Shown here in pieces: positions 1 to 11,952 of a DNA stretch of 64,000 nt (positions are counted from its first letter, which is position 1; each line of letters begins with the position of its first letter). The notes beneath the pieces are model-generated. The model saw only the letters and a list, made by a program, of their open reading frames with translations. It was not told the DNA's origin and ran no database searches. The position numbers and the translations under genes are program-made. The DNA is from Marsupella aquatica (taxonomy: Eukaryota > Marchantiophyta): assembly GCA_973895155.1 (NCBI GenBank), contig OZ316898.1, forward strand, positions 310,001 to 374,000, read 5' to 3'.

Positions 1-1881
1 GCTCGGCATCTTTGGGGAGGAGTTGGAGGTAGGACCCTTTTTCCATAGGGAGCAGTTGGAGAAGCACCAATTAGAAGAAGCGGTGGCTTTAGAGAGAAGC
101 AAGAAGGACGAGGTCATCCGACGGCTTAGGAGGATGGAAGCCGAGATTGAAGATCTAAGGGCGGCCAAGAAAGCCCAAGATGAACTGCGGATTAAGCGGC
201 ATGAGCTGAACATCATGTAGGGGCAGTTGGACACAGTGCAGGCTGATAATCAGATTATCAAGGATAAACTGACTCAGACCCAGGGAGAATTGGCCGACGC
301 AATCAAGGACAGAGAGAAATGGAAGAAGGAGCTGAGAAACGCAGAGGAGGCCCATATAGCAGTCAACAACCGGGTCACGGCGGAGACTCAGAGAAGGGAG
401 AGGGCACTGAAGGGAGAGCTCGAGAAAATCCGCGGAGCCCTTGAACAGAAGGAGGCCGAGTTAGGGAAATCCTATCAAGGGATTATTGCGCTACAGCAGG
501 AGCTTGCGTCCCTGTCGGCCAGCTTCAAGGCCGACCTGCGGGAGAAGGACGCCCAGCTCGACCAGACTTATGCCAAGATGAATAACATGGAGTCTGAGGT
601 CGTAGCGGAGCTCGACAAGGAGCTAAGAGCAACCCGGGAGGAGAGGGCTACCACCAAGAAGGAATTGGAGGAAGCCCACAGGGAATTGGAGGAAGCCAAA
701 AACGAGCTGGAGAAGGCACGTAAGGACCTGGATGAGACCCAAGAGGAGTTGGAGGAAATCACGAGGAAGATGGAGAACCTACAGCGGCGGGCCAACAACC
801 AAACTGAGCGGTTGAAGAAACAAGCCGCAGTATTTAAATGCTTAGCTGCATCAGGTCCATCTCCCGTTGGGGCAAACCAGTTACCAGGGGTGGTAATTAC
901 CGAAGGACCAGCCGTATCCCAGATCCACCTCTTGAGCAGGCCGGGGAGACAGTGGCTGAAGCCGAGGCTGAGGCCGTAGTCGAGAATGAATCCTGAGCCG
1001 ATGCCGAAGCCGAGGGTGGGCCCAGTCAGGCCGATGAAAAGTTGACTCGGTCAGAGGCAGGTAATCTGTCAGAGGACGGACCAACGGCAGTGGTTGCGGA
1101 GGAAGCATTGGGGGCGTCCATTGAGGATCCACCACCGGTGTTGTGACGGTGCAAGGGCGCCGTTCCTTTTAGGAAGGGCGGACGTGGAGGTAGGAGGCGT
1201 GAGTGGGCAGGGCGGGCGCTGATCTCCAAGTTTAGGATTAGGATCAGGACCAGGAGCGGCCCTGACACTTAGCTTAGTGGGATTGCGGTTCCACTGGTAG
1301 GAGCAACACTTGTGCTCCTGCCTTGCTGTACATAGGTAGATTCGGGCAGGTAGATTACTGTTAGGTAGATTAGGCTTACGCTGCAAAGAATTAGGCGGAT
1401 CCACTACCAGGATAAGTACCTGGGCAGCGGGGAGCTCAGGGCCTCTTCTTTAGCAAGTTTTTAGTTTGCACCAGCCGGGCTGGGATCAAGTAGTAAGAGA
1501 AGCTCTCGGTTAGTCATACCGTGACCTTGTGTATATTCATGTTTCCTCATGCCTAAGAGCTGAATAGAGTTGGCCTCACGGCTTAGTTCGCAGAGCTTGT
1601 GTATGAGATGTACTGTTTGTATGGCAAGTGCATGGTATGACTCAGTCAGAAGGAGTCATTTTGCTATTTGTGTGTCGCATTAACTTGTGTGAAGAGTGCC
1701 CACATCAACCAGAAGGAAGGAAAGTAAGCAAGGGAGTGGGAGTTGGATGTGTCAAGCTGAGAGAGGTCTTAGCGGCTTAACCAAGCCTATTGGGGATCAT
1801 TCCGGCGGCGGAATCCAAACATACCTAACCAGAAGGAGAGGAAGACAAGGGAAGGCCTAGATTAGGCCGGCTACGTATCTC
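1..1881 (+). mobile_element. Fragment of a Gypsy LTR related to the array at 34–58 kb
   Basis: This stretch resembles the 3' part of the 4-kb LTRs at 34,105–58,335: a coiled-coil ORF end, then a non-coding tail. The clearest shared landmark is the block around 1,770–1,840, with a GCGGCTTAACCAAGCC-like segment followed by CCGGCGGCGGAA and CATACCTA, matching about 37,880–37,970 in the first array LTR. The repeats are clearly diverged, so this is a related family or an old copy. The left side is cut by the window. The right border is uncertain; I place it near 1,881, where an AGGCCGGCTACG...CA segment resembles the LTR end at 38,119. No gag-pol follows, so it is a truncated or solo LTR. Confidence 0.55.
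2..1146 (+). pseudogene. Broken LTR-type ORF, coiled-coil protein (partial)
   Basis: The reading frame is open from the window edge and encodes almost continuous heptad-rich coiled coil (Glu/Lys/Leu/Arg), like the C-terminal third of the 882-aa LTR ORF at 54,787. It is broken by TAG at 218–220, with the same frame resuming at once, and by a frameshift near 880–905. After the shift an acidic Ala/Glu-rich tail runs on, itself interrupted by one TGA, to a stop at 1,144–1,146. The TAG (from CAG) and TGA (from CGA) are what C-to-T changes at CHG and CG sites would give. The function is unknown; the frame is preserved over far more than chance length, so it was once a protein gene. Confidence 0.6.
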
Positions 1882-4800
1882 ATGACCCGATGAAGGATCT
1901 GTCCAGTATATGTGTGTAAAAGGCTAATAGTAATAGTAGAAGGAGGTTAGCAACGTCCCATGCCGCTAAGCCGCGGAAACGGCCTCGCCAAGCGCGAAAC
2001 CTGTGGGAATCGGCTTGCGCTGGGGGGTTTCTTGGGTTTAGGGAGCCATGGGACGCACCACAACAAGCTAGTACGCTATTTGGACAAGCTATGTTATTTG
2101 GGCCATGAGCATGTCCGGGGGGCAGGGTGGTCGGCCAGTGACAAATAGGAAGTGGCAAAGCACGAGCTACACCCAAAGAGGGGCTGTTCTGGACAAACAA
2201 TAGATGGTGGCTCTGACTTCGGCTTATGGCAAGGCCATGCGGGCCCGGGAGGTTCTATTCGCTGACATATTTACCAATGTTTAATTTGTTGAGCTTGAGT
2301 TAGGATGCTAGTCTTGGAGGGCCTAGATCCTTTAGGTTACTTATCGAGGTGTTTGGTTGCTTGTGTAGACAGTGAGGATTGTTGAGCGACAATCGTGTTA
2401 GGGAGCAAGTGCGGCTTTGTATGGGAGTGGCCATTGGGGATGCAAGGGACATCAAGTTGCTTGCTCAAGGAATTTCGTGGAGGCATTTGGGAACCAAGGG
2501 CACTTAGACGAGGGCGCTGGGTGGCAAGGTCCATCACTGCAAACTGTTCCCAACTGCACATATAAACCCTAAACTCCTAATCTACTAATTGGTCCAGGGT
2601 AAGTGACACAATATTGCCCATGTCACAATAGGCCGTGGAGGTGGGTTGAAAAATGATTTACAGTCCCGACAATTCAATCATTGAAAGATTGTGCACAAGT
2701 TTTCACACAAGAGACCAAAGTCATTACTTTTATTAACAAAATTGGAAAAACAAGTTGGGAAGCTTAGAGTGAGGAAAGCTCTACCACAAAATCAGATCCT
2801 CTAAGCCTGCTAGGTATTTGTGATACACCTGAGGCGCTACAAGTTGAGAAGCTTTAACTCAACATTTGGCACAAAATCAGACTGGCCAAGTCTAAGCCTA
2901 GGCACTATTTGTTATACACCTTCATGCTTCCAGGCTGCTTGTGAGAGTATGACACAGCAAGGAGATTCTCAATAGTGGTCTTCCACTTGTTCACATTACA
3001 GGGCACCCACTTATGAGTGTCATACAAAACAAACCCACTCTTTCCACTGATAGTGTCCAGGTAGAAGAGTTCTGCCACTACCAGACAATCACTCTCCTCC
3101 CTAAAACAATAACACATGTCTCCGTCTTAGAACTTTTTGCCTTCTCCTAGAATTTTAGCTGGATTTCCTAACTGGATTCTCTGTTGCTGACCAAACTCAC
3201 AATCTTCAAAATGAAAAGCATATGTTCAGCCAATGTTCTCCACATTCCAAAGCTCAAACTGAGTGCACAGTATCCAGGCCCTATCCATATCTAGCCTAGT
3301 GGAAGATACAAGCTGGAACTTCCACTTTGCATTGGTGAGGAAGGTGTGATATTAGTGTAGGTAGTCTTTTATAGCATACATATGAGGTGAAACAATAAGA
3401 TTGGATCTAGTTTGTGATTGGAGCCCTGCAAAAGAAAGAAAGTTTCAGAAAAGCATACACATACAAAACCTCCACAACACACATGACCTCCACAACACAC
3501 ATGATGAAGAGGCACAGTTAAATCAGCACACCCAGCCCACGGAGGCCGGAATGCAGCCTGGAACAACCCGCTTGCGCCTACAATGTGCATGTCTTAAAGC
3601 GAAGGTTCTTCATTGCCCGCATTTGAACTTTGAAGCACAGCATACTGTGTACACTCTCGAAGGAGTGTTGACAGAAGGGATAAGAAACGCAAAGGCCGAT
3701 TGAAAGTCACGGAAAGGCTCAAGGACTGAGATGCTGTCGAGTTCCCTACTGACATTGATGGTAACATCGTAAGCACTTACCTGTGAAAGCTCTGAGTGGT
3801 ATGCTCCGCTTAGTCGCCTTCAATCTTAGTCGACAGTTTAGACTTCTATCGTGATTTGCGCTGACCTCTCCTGTGGTTATAGGACTTGCTCACAACTTTT
3901 TATATCACCATAAAAACCTTGTGCATCCGTTCTCCACCTCACGGTATGGCCGCGGCCTTCATTCCTCAATGTCTCTGGCGAACGAAGCACTTCAGCCTTC
4001 TCGATTATGAAGCCCGCTTTGTCGGCTATTTTGAATTTTGAACAACACTTAGGACCCTACACAGTTGATGCGGGAGTCGACTTAAGGGCTCATGGTGGTT
4101 TGGAACAGGGCGGACGGAATAGACCTAAAGAAGACGCGTGTATCAAATTGGATGGAGACTGACCCATGGTTCACCCTCGTCCATCCTGGGTTAACCACAT
4201 ACGGAAACAGTGGGAGTATTGTTAATTGCCACATCTTTAGTGTCAATGTAGTTAAAAGCTGTTAAGTTTTATCCGAGTGATGCAGATAGTTGTGGCTATA
4301 GAGAATACTTAGGACATCATCGTGCGGTAGATCTGTTCCTTTACCTCACCTCAATTGGATCAGCGGCAAAACTGTTTGAAGAAACTGTTATAAGACGGGA
4401 GATATCGCAGTTCGGATTTGGGATAGCGCAGTTCGGCTCACTTAGCTGGGCTCAGTTCAGCTGAATTCCAAGTGATAGATCAAGGTTTGTGCGAGGAAAT
4501 TCGAGAGACAGATGCGCTCAAACAGTGTCTCTTCTCAGGGTTCCCCCTCCTCGCCACCGAGATCTCTACTTGAATCCAAAAAGATCCCCGGGGGCTATCC
4601 CAAATCCCGGGCTGTCACAAGCTAACAATGCTTGTAGAATTCACAACCTGCTAAGAATTACACGTCGTAGCTCATTATTTAATGTTGCTTTACTTGGGAG
4701 CTGGTAGCGAGCTGTGTATAGCTGCATGCTGACGAATCCAGTGATCCCTATTTGCTTTACGTTACCACTTTTACACGGCCTCTCGCGGCGTCCTGTGGGC

Positions 4801-6902
4801 AGAGAATTCCTAGTAAGGCCCTACCTATACTGGATGTTTTTCTGCGTTTAGGGCAACAATACTTCTCAAGTCTTAGTGCCCAAGAAAGCGGGACAGAAGC
4901 TCTTTTTGTTCCCGGGATACATATTCGTCTCTCCATCCTGGTTCAAGTCCTGTTCAATTCTTGGATGACGTCTTCTGCTGCTTGCTTTTATGGACAATGT
5001 ACCTTTTTTCTTCAGACATTGAAAAAGTTAAAGGATAGTTCCGTTCATGAGCTTCTTTTATTGCCCATCACAATATAGGTCAATTTGCTTCAACTTGATG
5101 TTCTGAAGGAATTGTCGAGCCTGCCCAATTTGCTACTTGCACGGCCTGCATGTCACTTCTTCAAAAGGTCGTCGTTGTAGAAATGTCGTCAATTTTTCGT
5201 TTGCTCTGCAGAACAATTCGGTTGGAAAAGGTTCTTTCTTGGAGGGCGATAAACAAGAGCACTTGCACCAAAGTTTTTCACGTCAATGTTCAGGTATGGC
5301 GTTGGTTGCTTTGGGATATGAAAGGAAGAAATTCTCGCGTCAACAGTTTTGATTCTCAAGTTTGGATGGCACAGCTGGGATAAGACTAAAACGAGTACAG
5401 CAATTCTTAATTCTTAATGCAGAAGCAAGTGATCCCGGAGAAGATACTGCTACTGCTATGCTTCTAGGGGTTCCTCCAACTGTTACGTTGAGCTCAGATT
5501 CTTCTTCCCGGGTAAAGTTTCTGCAACAGAGCCCTCGCCTAGTGAAGTATCTTTCCTCTGTCCAAGGGCAAGGAAAGATGAGACTTGAAATTTGAGGGCT
5601 CTGCGAGATTGCAGTACTTAAACTGATTGAACGTTTGTCAAGCAGGTAAGATCATATTTCTCACAACTGTACCGTTAAGCTCTCTATTCCTGGGCACGGG
5701 AACGGAGCTCACTTGATGGAAATTTTGGATATGGACTGCTTTAGGCAACACTCCACAGCCAGGTATGATTAATTTTCTATGCATGTCAATTTGTTGGATT
5801 ATGACGTGACCAAACATCCTTGAATACATTCTCAACAAAGACGTTTGATTTGCAGAGTTCATACATCTTACGGTTTGATTGGTATTGGCATCAACCATTG
5901 TTCTTGTACAAGGCCTTCAGGTAATGAGACTGAAGAGCGATTCAACGTTGTGCGTACCTAGTTTTAAACAAAACCGCTTGTTCCAGCACCACGGTGTGTC
6001 ATTTATGTTTGCGTGAATTTCCTGCTATGAGGCTTATGTGATGAAGACTTGACTTACACCTCAAGTTTGATTCTGTTCATCTGCAAGGAAGCACAGGGAA
6101 AGTGGGATGGGGGGGGTGTGCTTTCTCATTCATGTCATATGTGTCTCTCGACGGATTCTATAAGAGCCAATTTAAAGAATGCTGGAGAGGCTTTATTTCT
6201 GAATTTTATGAGAGGGAGGGGGAGCGCTTTCACATTCATGTCATTTGCGTCTAATCACAATGATTCCATAGAGCACACTGTAGGCAACTTACAAATGAAA
6301 TCCTGTCAAGGTGCCCTTAGAGTCTATCCTATACATCAACCAAGGATAACGTGACTGCTTGATGAACTTTTTTAGTGCCAATTCGATAAGCCCTTGACTC
6401 CTACCTTTCTTTGGTTACAGTGAAATACCGGAGTATGAACGAGCTTATTGATACTTGAGGTACCTGGATATGCCTTGCACAATTATTTCATTATTCTATT
6501 CTAAGATCATTGCATTCTTGACAGAAAGCCATTACTCTCAGTTGAAAGGGAGTCATATAACTTTTAAAAGTTATCTGAACCAAAGATCACAGCAGAGCAA
6601 GAGAGACAAGAAAATACATCTTTCGACGGAGGTAGGCAAGCAATTATCCTAGCCCTAAGACTCGAGAGACTTACTAGTCTGCTATCTATATCTGAACGTT
6701 TCATCGTAGAACGATCATTGTGGAATATAGTCCTCAAGAAATAAATACAAATCTGTCCTAGTGGAATTTCCTGGATTTTATTCTGGTACCAGTCAGACTT
6801 TCCAGATCTGATCGTGGGTTGTGGTTCTGACATATGAAGCCCAGAGCACCCGAGTTCAATCATAAGATGACAAGGAAAGCACTTTGGGTGGATGGATGGT
6901 GA
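1882..6902. other. No gene recognised
   Basis: I find no open frame here with recognisable protein character. Short open frames exist on both strands (for example 2,905–3,117 minus, 3,401–3,703 plus, 4,752–5,078 plus), but none resembles a family I know and none has a convincing exon structure. A weak duplication occurs at about 6,111–6,162 and 6,218–6,271 (shared CATTCATGTCAT core). The segment at 5,107–5,225 recurs at 13,193–13,313 and is listed separately. The base composition is moderate AT, unlike the GC-rich LTR fragment to the left, so the boundary near 1.9–2.2 kb is also visible in composition. Confidence 0.4.
5107..5225 (+). repeat. Dispersed repeat, copy 1 (partner at 13,193)
   Basis: About 120 bp beginning GAATTGTCGAGCCT and including GCATGTCACTT and AATGTCGTCAATTTTTCGT. 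It recurs in the same orientation at 13,193–13,313 with small indels. One copy lies upstream of the PPR pseudogene and the other upstream of the IMP2-type gene. It could be a small non-autonomous element or a shared upstream segment from a duplication; I see no ORF in it. Confidence 0.6.
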
Positions 6903-8650
6903 ACTCCAGTATGGGTTAGGGCAAGGGCCAATTTGTTTACTCACTGCAAATTTCAATCTCATTTTAGTTATTGCGCGAGAGATTGGTCTCAAGTCACTGT
7001 AGAAGGGAATGGCAGTAGGCATTTGCATGATGCTGGTACCACGAGTGAAGCAATTGCTGTTTTGATAGATCGTCGACAACGGGGCCTACTATAGACTCGT
7101 ACACATATGTTAAAGTTTTGCAAATGTGCTTGCAAAAGAAAGACCTTTCAGCAGCCAAGCAAATTCATGATTGCATCTTCGAGAGTGGAATGGATAAGAA
7201 TCCATATGTGGCAATCACGCTCTTGAATGTGTATATCAAATGCGGAGGATTGTTGGATGCACGTAGAGTTTTTGATCAACTTCAGAAGAAGAGTGTTATT
7301 ACTTGGACCAGCATGATTGCAGGATACGCTAAGAGTGATTATACTGAATCTGCGCTAGACCTTTTCAATCAAATGCGCCAAGAAGGTGCGGAGCCTAATG
7401 AGATCACATATCTGACCGTCCTGAGTGCATGTTCCAGCCCATTAGCTCTCAAATGGGGAAAAGAAATTCATAAGTGTATTCGACGTGCCGGCTTTGAATC
7501 AGATGTGCGTGTAGGGACTGCGCTCGTTAAGATGTATGCAAAATGTGGGTGCATAATGGAGGCAAGGCAAGTTTTTGAAAGTTTGACCAATCGAGATGTC
7601 ATCACATGGACTGTAATGGTCGGTGGACTTGCACAACATAGAAGTGGGCACCCGAACCAAATGCAATCACCTATGTGAGCATCTTGAATGCTTCTGCAAG
7701 TGCGGGGTCTTTGGAGTGGGTGAAGAAGGTCCATGGGCATGCCAGCAAAGCGGGACTCGAGTCAGATTTGCGTGTGGGCACAGCACTGGTTCACATGTAT
7801 GCAAAGAGTGGCAGTATAGATGATGCCCGACGGGTTTTTGACAGAATGGAGAAACACAATGTAGTTATATGGAATGTAGTGATGGGTGGACTTGCACAAC
7901 ATGGACGTGGGAATGAAGCACTGGAACTCTTTAGGAAGATGAACGCAGACGGTGTGCAGCCCGACGGGACTTCATTCGTGGCAGTTTTGTCCGCCTGTTG
8001 TCATGGAGGCCTTGTTGATGACGGCCGTAGACTCTTCGTAGCTATGACGCAAGATTATAGCATCGAGCCTGACATTGTGCATTATACCTGCATGGTGGAT
8101 CTTCTGGGGCGGGCTGGACACTTGGAGGAAGCAATGCTGTTCATTAGGGATATGCCAGTTAAACCAAGTGACGTAACTTGGAAAGCCTTGCTTGGCGCTT
8201 GTAGAACTTATGCTAATATGGAGTTGGGCGAACTTGCCGCGAAAGAGCTATTGAAGTTGGAACCCAATAATGCCTCTGCATATGTGCTTCTCTCCAACAT
8301 CTACGCCGCAGCTGGGAAGTGGGACAAGGTGTCACTGGTCCGGGCCATGATGCAAGAGAGAGGTGTTCTGAAGGAGCCAGGGCGTAGCTGGATTGAAGTG
8401 GATAACAAGATTCATGAATTTGTTGTAGCGGATACATCTCACCCAGAATCGAAGGCGATATATGCTGAGCTCAACAAATTGACTGAAAAACTTAAGGCTG
8501 AAGGTTACATTCCTGATACCCGGGTTGTGTTGCATGATATCAACGAGGAGGATAAAGAACTAGCTGTTTGCTCTCATAGTGAGAAGCTGGCTATTGCGTA
8601 CGGACACACCCGAAGGTTCACCCTTTCTGCGAGCAACGGGCAGTAAAAGT
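6903..8650 (+). pseudogene. PPR–DYW protein gene, frameshifted and truncated
   Basis: Pentatricopeptide repeat proteins of the PLS–DYW class bind organellar RNA and guide C-to-U editing. The body at 7,118–8,646 has tandem repeats with the hallmarks DVITWTVMVGGLAQH, VGTALVKMYAKCG and EPNAITYVSIL, followed by E-domain text (PSDVTWKALLGACR, ASAYVLLSNIYAAAGKW) and the start of the DYW domain (HSEKLAIAYG). It is broken in at least three places. An upstream open frame (about 6,903–7,085) must shift near 7,082 to join the repeats. Near 7,645–7,655 about a third of a repeat is missing and the frame changes. Near 8,600 the DYW frame changes again (HT, then PEGSP in another frame) and homology stops. 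No GT–AG intron explains these breaks, and the zinc-binding part of DYW is absent. Assembly errors are the alternative. Confidence 0.8.
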
Positions 8651-8858
8651 CATTCTCATTCCTTCAGGTACTCTCACTGACAAACAATCGGGAAGAAAAT
8701 CGTTGGTCACTTGAGTGTTGACAAATGTCCAATTTCTAGCTTCACTGAATAACATATAATAGAGAGAAGCTGTGTCAGTTGCTTCCTCACATTCGAAATC
8801 ACAGATCTGCAAAGTCTAGCTCTTGGCTTGATATGTGCGAAAGGAAATTTCGAATCTT

Positions 8859-9125
8859 GAAGGTTTGCTGAGTATAGAAGGCGTGTGTTCTTGTGGTTAT
8901 TACTGGTGAGCAGATAGAAAGCTGCGTTGCTCTGGCCGGAAATTGACTGTGAACAGTACTCACTGGCAGCCCAGATATAATCAGGTTTTTCCTTGTTTCG
9001 GTGATGAAGGGTATAAGATTAAATAAACCGTTATTTCCGGGAGATTTTATTGCATTCCTCGGCGAGGCCAGTTCTGTGACAGGAACTTTGCGATTACGCA
9101 ATTTGGAGTTCTAACTAGCTCCTCC
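8859..9125 (+). repeat. PPR 3' tail duplication, copy A
   Basis: First of two direct copies (the second starts 548 bp downstream). Positions 8,877–8,909 read EGVCSCGYYW-stop: the C-terminal DYW signature with Asp changed to Tyr. It is followed by what would be 3' UTR (GCCCAGATATAAT, CTCGGCGA, GCAGTTCTGTGACAGG-like blocks), which is also duplicated. It lies only ~230 bp after the truncated PPR body, so it is probably that gene's own end, separated by a deletion or insertion. Confidence 0.7.
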
Positions 9126-9406
9126 TCCCACGTGTAGCCTTGAGATACAGTACAAAAGGAAATTTTGATATGTCCTCCAAATTTCCTCGTTAGATTAGGA
9201 CACGTGCTCCGGTCGTTGCGTTGTAGTGGGTGGACAAGGGCTTGCAAGAAGGATCATACTTTAACTGAAGCAAGGTGAAAACGTCCGACGTGCAATTTCT
9301 CAGTTCATGTTTTGAACTCATCATGAATGAAAGTTTCCTTCTACAACAAAGGAAGAGCATTTAGCTATCTACTTTGGTAAGTTTGAATGTGTGTGTCATT
9401 ACAGGT

Positions 9407-9672
9407 CTTGGTTTGCTGTCTAAAGAAGGCGTGTGTTCTTGTGGTGATTACTGGTGAGCAGATTGAAAGCTGTGTTGCGCTGTCTCGAAAGTGACTGTAA
9501 ACAGTACTCACTGGCAGCCCAGATATAATCCAGTTTTGCTTTTTGCTTGATGAAACGCTTACATTCAAAAAGATTATTCTAGAGAGGTTTTCATTACAGC
9601 CCTCGGCGATGGCAGTTCTGTGACAGGGACTTTGTGATTATTCAATGTGGTGTTGTAACTAGTCCCTACCAG
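9407..9672 (+). repeat. PPR 3' tail duplication, copy B
   Basis: Second copy of the block at 8,859. Positions 9,422–9,457 read KEGVCSCGDYW-stop, the canonical end of DYW proteins, so this copy is the better preserved. The downstream block at ~9,733–9,770 (CCTTCAGGTAGTCTCACTGA) matches 8,660–8,700, just upstream of copy A, so the duplicated unit is larger than the tail alone. No complete PPR body precedes copy B. Confidence 0.7.
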
Positions 9673-10469
9673 GCAAGGCCGTTTCATCTATTCAGAAATT
9701 TTGCGAGCAACTGGCAGTACTGGCCATTGCCGATCCTTCAGGTAGTCTCACTGAAAACTCGGGAAGAATATCCATCCTCCTTCTCCGGTTGGGAATCCAA
9801 AGCCGCTAGATTGGGTAGTCCACAGTCCAAAATGCTCAAGAAAATGACCACCCACTTCATCAGAATACAATGCGAGCCCTACCCAAGACCGACCAGGGGC
9901 ATTCCAGTCACAAAGGATGCGGAAAGAGCTATACACCCCTTGTGTGTTATTTTCTCCACTGTACTTTTGTCCACAAGTCAGCATCTTCTCAAACATTTTC
10001 CTGTCCAAATGATGATTGTTCATTCTATGTTCTTTTCACAGTTGTAGTGGACTATGGTCCGGTAGACATTTTCCAACCAGTATGGAAGTTATATATCAAA
10101 GTTTGCTATCATTGCTCCTTCTATATGTGGCAATTGTATAGATTCTTCTCTATGTTCTACCCATGTTAAAGCTACCTCCACCGATCGACCAGTTGAACTC
10201 TTCTCCAATTGTCCCATGAAAATCTTAGTGGACCTGGCTTCCAACAAAAAGTGTCAACTAGATGCAGTTTAGGTTCTAGGTCATTTCAACCGCTCTTATC
10301 AATTCCAACCACGTAGAGTATCCCCCCTCCTCCTTTGGTTTCTTGGGTATTCAATCATATGAAATCACCTAAGAGAATCCATGGTTCATTGTTGATAAGT
10401 ACCTAACCTGTATCTTCGCTTTTATCATGACCTGTTGATGTGTATACTTTTACAACCCTAAAGTGTCAT
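9673..10469. other. No gene recognised
   Basis: Open frames on both strands here (for example 9,634–10,047 plus) show no recognisable domain. The first 100 bp contains the second copy of the small block otherwise seen at 8,660–8,700. Confidence 0.4.
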
Positions 10470-10915
10470 AGTTTGGGATGGTCAAATCAGTAACATATGG
10501 CTCTCTTGCTGTCAAGAATGCGGTTCTTGCAAAAGAACCCCAATGCGTTTTGGTTGGGTTAGTCAAATGAGAACCATTTGACCCTTTGCTGTCAAAAAAT
10601 GCCATTTCAACAATAGCTACTTGCATTAGAACCCCAAAGAGTTTTGGTGGGGTTGGTCAAATGAGAACTATATGACCCTTTGCTGTCAAGAATGCCATTT
10701 CAACAATAGCTACTTGCATTATAACCCCAAAGAGTTTTGGTTGGGTTGGTCAAATGAGAACCACATGACCCTTTGCTGTCAAGAATGTCATTTCAACAAT
10801 AGCTACTTGCATTATAACCCCAGAGTTTTAGTTGGGTTGGTCAAGGGAGACCCATATAGATATTTTGCTGTCAAGAATTCCTTCATTAACAATAGCTATT
10901 TGCACCTAGGTTTTT
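10470..10915 (+). repeat. Minisatellite, unit about 94 bp, ~4.5 copies
   Basis: Each unit contains GGTTGGTCAAATGAGAACC, TGACCCTTTGCTGTCAA and CAACAATAGCTACTTGCATT. The ACCCTTTGCTG landmark recurs at 10,581, 10,675 and 10,768 (spacings 94 and 93 bp); a more diverged copy lies upstream and a shortened one downstream. The open frame across it (10,672–10,938) is a by-product of the repeat. Confidence 0.85.
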
Positions 10916-11212
10916 TCAAGGTTGTGATTCAACAGTAAAAAAACTCAAATTAATCTACTGTAGATTACTTAAAAGAGCCGGTATTATAAAATGAGTGGTG
11001 TGGATAGCACACATAGCCAAACCCTGAGCAGTTATCCGAAAATCATGACATAGACTCCCAGCCTATACATCAAGAAGAACAAATTAACGATATATAAAGG
11101 CTGATCTCCAGTCCCTCACTGCCAGAGTACCGACTGGGGAGCACGAGCTGGTTGACTACGGTAGACGGTAGGAGGGAGTCGCGGGAGTTTAAAATGAGGA
11201 AATGAGGCCAAG

Positions 11213-11386
11213 ATGCGATTTTACGTCAAGCTGGTCCTCATCTTCGTCGTCGTTCTCTTGGCGACTTACCCTGCTGCCTCGTTGTTCTTGGTACCCCTCA
11301 ACTTCTTCGCTCTGTTCTTCCTCTCTTTCACCTGCTTTCTAGATTTCTCGACCAGCAAGTTACTACGTACTCAAGTTTTGTTTTGA
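11213..11386 (+). CDS. Possible small hydrophobic protein, 57 aa
   Basis: An ATG at 11,213 opens a 57-codon frame ending TGA at 11,384–11,386. The product begins MRFYVKLVLIFVVVLL and is hydrophobic for most of its length, with two membrane-like stretches (about residues 5–27 and 28–43) and a short polar C-terminus. A tiny upstream frame (ATG-AGG-AAA-TGA at 11,194) precedes it. I do not recognise it. It could be a small membrane peptide, a first exon carrying a signal anchor, or a chance pyrimidine-rich frame (CTT/TTC/GTC codons). Confidence 0.25.
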   Translation: MRFYVKLVLIFVVVLLATYPAASLFLVPLNFFALFFLSFTCFLDFSTSKLLRTQVLF

Positions 11387-11952
11387 TTCTCGATTAGTGG
11401 AGTAAGTTGATGAAGATTGTAACTTTGATACCTCTTAAAAGTCTTGTACTACTCCAATGGGAGGCAGTCTGCATTACGATATACCAAAAAATCCCATATA
11501 GTTTTGACTGGCCGGAGTCGAAGGCATGTCCTGCGCAAGACAAAGAAGATTCAGACCACAAATAGCTCAGGCAATTTCATAGTTTTCATCTAAATGAAGA
11601 GAAAGAATGAAGAGAATATTGTGTAGGAACACGAAAAACATGCATTTCAATAGGTCAGCCAACCCTAAACCTTAAAATTCTGGTAGCAAGCCCATTCCTG
11701 ATTAACCTGTCATTCCGCTCATACTTCTTGGCAGAGTCCAAATTATCGACTCGGAGACATTGGGCCGACAAGGGTGCAGGACATCGATAACGAATTAGTC
11801 CCAGTTCTGATGGGTGAGCTTGACCCTCAGTGAAGTTACTGTGGTTGTGTCCAGCTAGCAGTTTTTTGACAGCACAAACGATGCCTCTCCAGTGAGGTTT
11901 GATCTTGTGATAGCCCTTAATTTGTTTGTTCCTACTGATCTGCAGGGAGTCC

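Noticed and set aside
6564-7079. 171-aa minus-strand frame
   Set aside because: No recognisable domain, and the plus strand of its right part reads as the PPR N-terminal region; treated as chance.
10672-10938. 88-aa frame rich in repeated ECHFNNSYLHYNP
   Set aside because: Created by the 94-bp minisatellite, with no start context or other support.
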